This document shows, one piece after another, positions 1 through 5,479 of a DNA stretch of 12,572 nt (position 1 is the first letter of the stretch; the number at the start of each line of letters is the position of its first letter). The DNA is taken from the NCBI GenBank assembly GCA_038211505.1, contig JBBQVO010000095.1:1-12572 (forward strand). The letters are read 5' to 3'. The notes under the pieces are model-generated. The model had not been told where the DNA came from. It saw nothing but the letters and a program-made list of their open reading frames with translations, and did not search any database. The position numbers were made by a program, and so were the translations under genes. Source of the DNA: JBBQVO01 sp038211505 (GTDB lineage: Bacteria > Chloroflexota > Dehalococcoidia > DSTF01 > JACRBR01).

Positions 1-505
1 CGTTATCGATCAGATCCTGCTCGGAGATGATCGGCGCGTCCATGAGCTCGTCGGGCACGAGGCCGCGTACTCTCGGCGCGGGCGCGGGCGGCGCCACCGG
101 TTCGAGCACGCGCGTCGCGCCGGGACCGTCGGCAACGCGCGTTCGATACAGCGCACCGTCGGCGCTGGCGATGATCTGCGTCTCCTCGTTCGCATCCATG
201 CCGAGCACGTCGAGCGTCGAATCGCCAACGCGGATCTCGTCGCCAGGGCGCAGCGTGGTCACGGCGGCGATCTTCGCGCCGTTGACGAGCGTGCCGTTCT
301 GGCTGCCGAGGTCCTCGATCGTCGCGACGTCACCTTCGACGTGAAGGCGCGCATGCATGCGCGACACCTTCGAGTCCTGCAGCACGATGTCGCACGTGCC
401 CGCGCGGCCGATCGTCGTCTCGCCGCTCTCGAGCTCGACCTCGGCGTGCGCGCCCGCTGGATCGGCCGTGCGGAGCGCGAATTTGGACGTGATGCCTGAC
501 GTCAT
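1..505 (-). CDS. FHA-domain protein, 3' part missing at window edge
   Basis: A phosphothreonine-binding FHA protein; 168 residues are visible before the frame leaves the window. The FHA domain covers about residues 20-102 and has the family's key residues: G33-R34, S48-R49-x-H51 (the SRxH phosphate-contact motif) and N70-G71-T72, with N75-G76 following. After it comes an Ala/Pro-rich segment holding three Thr-x-[ILV] sites (T109, T122, T131), possible kinase targets. The start is the ATG at 505, preceded by a purine-rich GAGAGAGGG about 6 bases upstream. It lies 115 bases downstream of the kinase gene on the same strand, so co-transcription and a role as reader or substrate of that kinase are likely. 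This is inference from context and family knowledge. Domains beyond the window edge cannot be seen. Confidence 0.88.
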   Translation of the reverse strand, partial: MTSGITSKFALRTADPAGAHAEVELESGETTIGRAGTCDIVLQDSKVSRMHARLHVEGDVATIEDLGSQNGTLVNGAKIAAVTTLRPGDEIRVGDSTLDVLGMDANEETQIIASADGALYRTRVADGPGATRVLEPVAPPAPAPRVRGLVPDELMDAPIISEQDLIDN

Positions 506-540
506 GATTGCACCCTCTCTCGGCGCGAGTAACCGTTCAT
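502..540 (-). other. possible 12-codon upstream ORF coupled to the FHA gene
   Basis: A 12-codon reading frame (MNGYSRRERVQS) starts at an ATG at 540 and ends in a TGA that overlaps the FHA-gene ATG as ATGA. An AAGGGA lies a few bases upstream and could serve as a ribosome binding site. The arrangement is that of translational coupling, but so short a frame can arise by chance. Confidence 0.2.
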
Positions 541-569
541 GCTCGTCCCTTCACCCGTTGCTCGTCCGC

Positions 570-587
570 CATTCGCGGACGCGAATG
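570..587. repeat. perfect 18-base dyad between kinase and FHA genes
   Basis: CATTCGCG-GA-CGCGAATG is a perfect palindrome with 8-base arms, lying between the kinase stop (620) and the FHA start (505). In RNA it could fold as a 7-bp stem with a GGAC loop. No T-run follows on either strand, so it may be a weak attenuator, a processing site, a protein-binding site or chance. Confidence 0.4.
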
Positions 588-619
588 CTGCGCCGCTCTC
601 GGTGTGCTCGCGACGATGC

Positions 620-2461
620 CTAGCCATTCGCGTCGGCGTCCTCATAGCTGATCCGGCAAGATACGTCACCGATGCCATCCCCGTTCGAGTCAACGCCATA
701 GAATTCGTTTTGCGACACCGTTGCTCTATTCGAATTGAGAAACTTGAAATTTGTAACGATGTTCGAGCTGACGACGTGGTTCTCTGGGCCGATGTTGACC
801 CGCGCCCACGAGAAGGTGAACGTCGGGTAGCTGAACGTCTGGTCGGCGACTAAATTACCGCCGGACTCGACGATGTTGACGGTATCGCCGCTCGTGATGA
901 ACCCGTCGGACGGATCGGTTGTCACCCACGTCAATGTGAAGCTGGTATTAGAAATGTCGTTGACGGCGAGACCGAAGCCGCAGTCGTTGAACTTCGAGAT
1001 GAACCGTATGTCCCACTGTCCCTCGGCAATGCTGTTCGGCGGTGCGGAGGCGATCTGCGTGGCCACGACGGATGTGGACGATGCGTCGGCGGCAGCGGTG
1101 CCGCTCGGCGTCGGCGTGCCGCGCGTGGCGGTGCGGCTGACCGACGCGGCGGCGGTCGAGGTGCGGTCAGCGGCGACGACGGACTTGCTGCCGCCATCGT
1201 GGCTGAAGTGGAGGATCAACCCGACCAGTACGGCGATGACGACGGCGGCCGCTGCCCCGACCACCGCGAACAGCGTGCGATGATCGTCGGCGCGGCCGCC
1301 AGTAGTCGGCGGGTAACTGCTTCTCGGCGGCGCGCCGCCACCCGATGACGGCAGCAGTTCCGTCCGCGCCGGCGCGACCGGCGCATGTGACGCCGCCAAG
1401 CGTGTCGCGTCAGCGGACGTCTGAGCAGCGCTGGCGCCGCCGCCGCCCGCGAGCCGCGTTGCGTCGTCGGCCGCGGCGATCTCTGTCGCGCCGCCGTCGG
1501 CGGCGGAGATGCGCAGCACCGATGTCGCGTCGCTCATCCAGGAGTCGGTCTTCGCTTCGCTCATGCTGCGCCGAACGACTTCACACGCGGCGAGAAACTC
1601 CGAGACGTGCTGGTAGCGTGCGTCGGGCGACTTTTGCATGCAACGCTCGATGACAGCCACGAGCTGCTGCGGCACGCCTTTCAGCAGTTCGAGCGGCGGC
1701 GGCGTATCTTCGTGCATGCGCATCACGCCGGTTGGCGTCGCCGCGTGGAACGGCGGCTGGCCGGCGAGCATGTGGAACAGCGTCACGCCAAGCGAGTAGA
1801 TGTCCGAGCGCGTATCGGCGTGTCCGAGGAACTGCTCCGGCGAGGCGTAGGTCATCGTGCCGATGAAGAGCCCCGTCGTCGTGACACCGGCGACGGTGTT
1901 GAGGCGCGCGATCCCGAAATCCAGCACCTTGACGGCGTTATCGGGCGTGATGATGATGTTGTCCGGCTTGATATCGCGGTGGACGACGCCGCGCCCCTCC
2001 GCCTCATCGAGAGCGAGGGCGACCTGCACGGCGATGGCGAGCGCGTGGACGGGCGGCATCGGCCCCGCGCGCATGATGTCGGAGAGTTTCTGGCCCTCGA
2101 CGAACTCCGTGACCATGAAGTACTGGCCGCGCTCCGAGCCGAAATCGAGGATGCGCACGACGTAGGGTGAGCCGAGCAGCGACGCGATATGCGCCTCGCG
2201 CCGGAAGCGCTCGACGAACGCCGCGCTCTCCTGCAGGTGCGGATGGACGGTCTTGACGGCGACGACAACCTTCGACCGGCGATCGATCGCACGGTAGACG
2301 GTGCCCATGCCGCCGGCCCCGATGACCTCGAGCAGGTCGTAGTGCGAGAGGCGCTGCTTCCGCCCGCGCCCGGACCGCTGATCCGCCACCGCTCCCGCCT
2401 CTCCTGCTTGGCGTGACCCGAACCGCGGCGTTCGCGGGCCGAGACGGCGCCGATGCATCAC
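620..2461 (-). CDS. transmembrane Ser/Thr protein kinase (PknB/Hanks type)
   Basis: A 613-residue membrane kinase that phosphorylates Ser/Thr on target proteins. The catalytic domain spans about residues 41-295: glycine loop GAGGMG 48-53, ATP lysine K70 in VAVK, catalytic HRDIKPDN from H161 (D163), DFG 181-183, and an activation loop with T194-T195-T196 before SPE 207-209, comparable to the autophosphorylated threonines of PknB. A juxtamembrane linker (300-395) carries five Thr-x-[ILV] sites. One membrane helix lies at about 396-418, followed by a Thr/Ser/Pro linker and a beta-rich external domain (about 480-613) with two cysteines (C494, C602) and a calcium-loop-like DSNGDGIGD at 591-599. 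No PASTA repeats are seen, so the sensed ligand is unknown. The start is GTG at 2461 or the adjoining ATG at 2458; neither has a clear Shine-Dalgarno sequence. The external part has lower GC than the kinase part. Confidence 0.95.
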   Translation of the reverse strand: MMHRRRLGPRTPRFGSRQAGEAGAVADQRSGRGRKQRLSHYDLLEVIGAGGMGTVYRAIDRRSKVVVAVKTVHPHLQESAAFVERFRREAHIASLLGSPYVVRILDFGSERGQYFMVTEFVEGQKLSDIMRAGPMPPVHALAIAVQVALALDEAEGRGVVHRDIKPDNIIITPDNAVKVLDFGIARLNTVAGVTTTGLFIGTMTYASPEQFLGHADTRSDIYSLGVTLFHMLAGQPPFHAATPTGVMRMHEDTPPPLELLKGVPQQLVAVIERCMQKSPDARYQHVSEFLAACEVVRRSMSEAKTDSWMSDATSVLRISAADGGATEIAAADDATRLAGGGGASAAQTSADATRLAASHAPVAPARTELLPSSGGGAPPRSSYPPTTGGRADDHRTLFAVVGAAAAVVIAVLVGLILHFSHDGGSKSVVAADRTSTAAASVSRTATRGTPTPSGTAAADASSTSVVATQIASAPPNSIAEGQWDIRFISKFNDCGFGLAVNDISNTSFTLTWVTTDPSDGFITSGDTVNIVESGGNLVADQTFSYPTFTFSWARVNIGPENHVVSSNIVTNFKFLNSNRATVSQNEFYGVDSNGDGIGDVSCRISYEDADANG

Positions 2462-2479
2462 CGATGCTCGAATACGGCG

Positions 2480-2508
2480 ATTATCCGCTTAGACGCTCAT
2501 ATATACAA
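2480..2508 (-). promoter_or_regulatory. candidate promoter of the kinase gene
   Basis: On the minus strand, TTGTAT (2508-2503), a 17-base spacer and GATAAT (2485-2480) form a sigma-70-like pair: 3 of 6 and 5 of 6 matches, with ideal spacing. Transcription would begin near 2473, leaving a leader of only about 12-15 bases. That fits the lack of a Shine-Dalgarno sequence. Confidence 0.4.
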
Positions 2509-2627
2509 TGCTGAGACTGCAAGATGATTGACGCGCGGCGAGGCGGAAGTGCCACGAGCCTGTGAGAAATCGTCGTTTCGTCAAGCTGGCCAGACGGCAG
2601 GTTGGAGATCGTCAGCGTTACGCCACG

Positions 2628-2644
2628 TATACTCGACGACGAGT
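2628..2644 (+). promoter_or_regulatory. candidate -10 box and dyad upstream of the FHA/zinc-ribbon gene
   Basis: TATACT at 2628-2633 matches five of six bases of a -10 box and is overlapped by the dyad ACTCG-ACGA-CGAGT (2631-2644), a possible operator. No convincing -35 box lies at normal spacing (TTGGAG at 2602 is 20 bases away). Transcription from here would give a leader of about 55 bases containing the strong ribosome binding site. Confidence 0.25.
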
Positions 2645-2686
2645 TGCCGCGTGTGTTTCGCGCTCGCCGCCAGCACGGCGCGCGGT

Positions 2687-2692
2687 GGGAGG
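2687..2692 (+). promoter_or_regulatory. ribosome binding site deciding the FHA/zinc-ribbon start
   Basis: GGGAGG ends 4 bases before the ATG at 2697. The frame stays open upstream to an ATG at 2562, but that one has no such site, and the residues it would add are Arg-rich and match no domain. Confidence 0.7.
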
Positions 2693-2696
2693 AAGC

Positions 2697-3407
2697 ATGA
2701 GCAGAAGAAACATCGTCTGGATGGAGCAGGGGCGCTTTCGGGCCGCCGCATTGCCGGATTCAGGCGCGGCGGTGATCGGGCGGACGAGCGGCGTCGACGT
2801 CGTGATCGCTGACGACACCGTGTCACGCAAACACGCCTCGATTACGTCAGACGGCGCCGAGGCGGCGATCGAGAATCTCAGCACGACGAACACGACGCTG
2901 GTCAACGGCGCGCCGGTGAAGGCGCGGACGGTGTTGCACGATGGCGATCTGATTCGCCTGGGCAACGCCAGCGCCACGTTTCACGACCTGGCGTCGGCCG
3001 ACAAGATCGCCGATCTGGCGTGCAGCCATTGCGCGCGGCCGAATCCAACAGGCCGGACGGAATGCTGGTTCTGCGGCACGTCGCTGGTGAATGCGCCGAC
3101 AGTGCGCGTCGCCCGCATGCTCGCGCGCTGCCGCATCGTCGCCGCCGATGGCGCGCGCTTCGATCTGTTCGATGGCGATGCGCTGTTGCTGCCAGCGGGC
3201 GGTAAGCCGCAGCCGTCACCTGGCGAGGCGATGAAGGATCACGACGATCTGGCGATCGCCGCGCGCGACGCTGGCATCCATCTCGTGCCCGGCGCTAAGG
3301 GCGGAGCCGCGAGAGTCAACGCCGTCGATACGACGGCCGCCACGCAGCTGTCGTCCGGCGACGAATTCGATACCGGCGACCACCAGCTTCTCATCCTGGC
3401 CCGCTAA
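2697..3407 (+). CDS. FHA / zinc-ribbon / degenerate-FHA protein
   Basis: A 236-residue predicted cytoplasmic protein. Residues about 8-98 form a complete FHA domain, with G28-R29, S43-R44-x-H46 and N70-G71, which should bind phosphothreonine. A four-cysteine zinc ribbon follows (C109-x2-C112 and C123-x2-C126). The last hundred residues again have the rhythm of an FHA fold, including a GDEF-x-TGDHQLLIL ending like an FHA's last strands, but lack the GR and SRxH residues. I read this as a second, non-binding FHA copy. A loop in this copy contains AATQL (T216), matching the Thr-x-[ILV] pattern of the kinase linker. It is transcribed divergently from the membrane kinase, so it is probably a partner or effector of it. 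The start is fixed by the GGGAGG site. No enzymatic domain is visible. Confidence 0.85.
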   Translation: MSRRNIVWMEQGRFRAAALPDSGAAVIGRTSGVDVVIADDTVSRKHASITSDGAEAAIENLSTTNTTLVNGAPVKARTVLHDGDLIRLGNASATFHDLASADKIADLACSHCARPNPTGRTECWFCGTSLVNAPTVRVARMLARCRIVAADGARFDLFDGDALLLPAGGKPQPSPGEAMKDHDDLAIAARDAGIHLVPGAKGGAARVNAVDTTAATQLSSGDEFDTGDHQLLILAR

Positions 3408-3501
3408 GCGAACGAGACGCGCGGCTCCGGGCATGAGCGCCTGGACGGATATCTCGTGTACACAGATGCGCTGGGCGATTCCGCGTCGCGGCGGCCTTCG
3501 C

Positions 3502-3507
3502 TACACT
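3502..3507 (+). promoter_or_regulatory. candidate -10 box for a leaderless epimerase transcript
   Basis: TACACT ends 6 bases before the ATG at 3514, placing the expected transcription start on or next to the start codon. That gene lacks a Shine-Dalgarno sequence, which fits leaderless translation. The -35 region (TTCCGC near 3479) is weak. Confidence 0.3.
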
Positions 3508-3513
3508 CGCAGC

Positions 3514-3948
3514 ATGATCAAGAAGGTGCATCACGTCGGCATCGTTGTCCGCGATATGGAGCAGGCGATGACGATGTACCGGGACGTGCTCGGTCTGCGC
3601 GTCCACAAACTTGAGACCATCGAAGAGCAAGGCGTACTCGCCGCCCTGTTGACGCTCGGAGACAGCGAGATCGAACTGCTACAGCCGATCGTCGCCGACA
3701 ACGGCGTCGCTCGCTATCTCGAGCGCAAGGGTGAAGGTCTCCACCACATCTGCTTCCAGGTTGACGATGTCGAGCGCGATCTCTCGGCGCTGAAGGATCG
3801 CGGCACGGAGATGATCGACCAGACGACGCGCGTCGGGCTCGCCGGCCGCATCTGCTTCCTGCATCCGAATGCCATGGACGGCGCGCTGATCGAGCTCTGC
3901 CAGCCGCTCGATGAGTACGCCGGCGCTGCCGAGGTGTCGCATGCCTGA
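3514..3948 (+). CDS. mce: methylmalonyl-CoA epimerase (VOC family)
   Basis: A 144-residue single-domain vicinal-oxygen-chelate enzyme of normal length for methylmalonyl-CoA epimerase, which interconverts (2R)- and (2S)-methylmalonyl-CoA with a divalent metal. Two VOC modules are visible: HHVGIVV near the start, IELLQP closing the first module, GEGLHHICFQVDD opening the second and LIELCQP closing it. Likely metal ligands are H7, E54 or Q57, H78 and E127, so the metal site looks intact. The frame is open upstream to an ATG at 3433, but homology begins with MIKKVHHVG, so 3514 is chosen. It overlaps the triple-VOC gene by 8 bases and lies about 1.5 kb before an acyl-CoA mutase, which supports a role in branched-chain or propionyl-CoA metabolism. 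Related VOC lactoylglutathione lyases are a less likely reading. Confidence 0.85.
   Translation: MIKKVHHVGIVVRDMEQAMTMYRDVLGLRVHKLETIEEQGVLAALLTLGDSEIELLQPIVADNGVARYLERKGEGLHHICFQVDDVERDLSALKDRGTEMIDQTTRVGLAGRICFLHPNAMDGALIELCQPLDEYAGAAEVSHA
3931..3936 (+). promoter_or_regulatory. ribosome binding site deciding the triple-VOC start
   Basis: GAGGTG inside the 3' end of the epimerase gene lies 4 bases before the ATG at 3941. It favours that start over the in-frame ATG at 3911 and implies translational coupling. Confidence 0.65.
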
Positions 3949-5287
3949 TCTGACGCTCGATCACGTCGTGATCGCCGTCCGCGATCTCGACGCCGCGACA
4001 ACGGACTACGAGGCGATCTTCGGGCGCGCCGCCTCCTGGCGCGGCGAGCACCCCAAGTACGGGACGAAGAACACGCTCTTCCGCATCTCCAACACCTACG
4101 TCGAACTGCTCGCGCTCGGCGACGGCAAGCAGAAGGAGTGGGGCAAGGCGCTCGCGAAGCATCTCGACGAGCGCGGGGAGGGCGTGTACGCCCTCGCGCT
4201 CGGCACGAACGACATTAAGTCGACGGTGAAGGAGATGCGCGCCAACGGGCTGGCGGTCGCGGACGCCGCTGACGGCGACGGAGTCGACCTCGCGTCTGGC
4301 ATGCGACGCGAATGGCGCAACGCGATGGTCGACGGCAAGTCGACGAACGGCGTGCGGATCTTCTTCATCGAGCATCGCTCGCCGGCCGATGCGCTGCCGC
4401 TGGCCGAGCCGATGGGCGACGATGGCGTCGGCGTGCGTCGCATGGATCATGCCGTCGTGCTATCGGCCGACATGGAAGTTTCACGGCGCCTGTGGGGCGA
4501 CGCGCTCGGCGTTCGGTTGGCGCTGGACCGCACATTCCCCGATCGCAATGCGCGAATCATGTTCTTTCGTCTCGGCGACATCACGATCGAGATCAGCGGC
4601 GGCGCCGTGCAGACGGAAGATGGACTCGGCAAGCCGGATCGCTTCTGGGGGCTCGCCTGGGGCGTCGACAGCATCGAGCAGACGTGCGCGCGTCTCAACG
4701 CCGCCGGCGTCGAGACGTCGGGCCCGCGGCCGGGTATCAAGCCGGGCACGCTCGTGGCGACGCTGAAGGGCGCGGCATCGCACGGCGTCGCGACATTGCT
4801 CATCGAACACACGCCGGAGTCATTTCGCGCCGACGCGCGCGAGGCGCACAGTGGCGCTTTCGACAATACGCCGCAGACGCGCGCGTTCACGGCCAAGGCG
4901 CTCGACCACATCGTGATCTCGACACCCGACCTCGATGCGACGTGGCCGAAGTGGTCGAAGACGCTGAACCTCGCGCCGAGCGAAGTTTTCACCCCGGAAG
5001 GTCAGCAGTTTCGCCTGGCGAAGCTGCCAGCCGGCAACACGTTCGTCGAGCTGATCCAGCCGCTCAGCGACCAGCATCCGATCGCGCAGGCGATCACCGA
5101 GCGCGGTCAGGGCATGTACTCGATCGCCATCGAGGTCGACGATCTCGACGCCGCCGTCGCCGACCTGCGCGTCAAGAACATCATCGTCTCTGATGTCACG
5201 TACGGCATCTTTCGCGGCACCCGCATCGCTCGCATCGCCAAATCCGCCACCAACGGCGTACCGATCCAGCTCATCCAACGCTCGTAA
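3941..5287 (+). CDS. three-domain VOC (glyoxalase/bleomycin-resistance superfamily) protein
   Basis: A 448-residue protein made of three consecutive VOC domains, about residues 5-146, 167-291 and 320-446. Each opens with a [LM]DH-[AIV]-V strand (H8, H170, H323) and has a Glu at the first-module end (E55, E217, E370). At the position of the epimerase's second-half ligand H78, however, the three domains have A84, G237 and S394, so a canonical metal site is absent from all of them. The closing ligand is Glu in domains 1 and 2 (E144, E289) but Gln in domain 3. The gene is coupled to the epimerase by the ATGCCTGA overlap. It may act on the same or a related CoA or small-acid substrate, or serve as a binding protein. 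The exact reaction is not recognisable from sequence. No signal peptide, so cytoplasmic. Confidence 0.82.
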   Translation: MPDLTLDHVVIAVRDLDAATTDYEAIFGRAASWRGEHPKYGTKNTLFRISNTYVELLALGDGKQKEWGKALAKHLDERGEGVYALALGTNDIKSTVKEMRANGLAVADAADGDGVDLASGMRREWRNAMVDGKSTNGVRIFFIEHRSPADALPLAEPMGDDGVGVRRMDHAVVLSADMEVSRRLWGDALGVRLALDRTFPDRNARIMFFRLGDITIEISGGAVQTEDGLGKPDRFWGLAWGVDSIEQTCARLNAAGVETSGPRPGIKPGTLVATLKGAASHGVATLLIEHTPESFRADAREAHSGAFDNTPQTRAFTAKALDHIVISTPDLDATWPKWSKTLNLAPSEVFTPEGQQFRLAKLPAGNTFVELIQPLSDQHPIAQAITERGQGMYSIAIEVDDLDAAVADLRVKNIIVSDVTYGIFRGTRIARIAKSATNGVPIQLIQRS

Positions 5288-5345
5288 CGTCATCGACGAA
5301 GACGCAAGAAGCAACGTATGCGGCGTAGCACCGATCGCGTACTCG

Positions 5346-5364
5346 ATTGGTGTCACCCAATTGG
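5346..5364. promoter_or_regulatory. overlapping dyads upstream of the mutase gene
   Basis: ATTGGTGTCACCCAAT (5346-5361) is a near-palindrome around a perfect GGTG-T-CACC core. It overlaps the palindrome CCAATTGG (5357-5364). It lies in the 192-base gap before the mutase gene, 93 bases upstream of its candidate -10 box, and could be an operator. No other support. Confidence 0.2.
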
Positions 5365-5456
5365 ATTGGATGCTTGTGGATCCGGCCGCGCCCGGACGAG
5401 CAGGGAGCCTGCTGTTGTGACTCCGGCGGTCGCCTCAGATGGCGCGGCCGCCGCGG

Positions 5457-5462
5457 TATGAT
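5457..5462 (+). promoter_or_regulatory. candidate -10 box of the mutase gene
   Basis: TATGAT, five of six bases of the -10 consensus, lies 17 bases before the ATG at 5480. No recognisable -35 box is present at 16-18 bases upstream, so the gene may instead be read through from the VOC genes. Confidence 0.25.
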
Positions 5463-5469
5463 TTCGCTT

Positions 5470-5477
5470 GAGGTGAT
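5470..5477 (+). promoter_or_regulatory. ribosome binding site of the mutase gene
   Basis: GAGGTGAT is an extended anti-16S match. Spacing from its GAGG core (6 bases) favours the ATG at 5480 over the adjoining TTG at 5477. Confidence 0.65.
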
Positions 5478-5479
5478 TG

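Noticed and set aside
2562..2696. 45-codon N-terminal extension of the FHA/zinc-ribbon protein
   Set aside because: Arg-rich with no FHA homology, and GGGAGG lies immediately before the internal ATG at 2697.
3518..4450. 310-codon minus-strand frame opposite the VOC genes
   Set aside because: Antisense shadow without domain features; both plus-strand VOC genes have conserved motifs.
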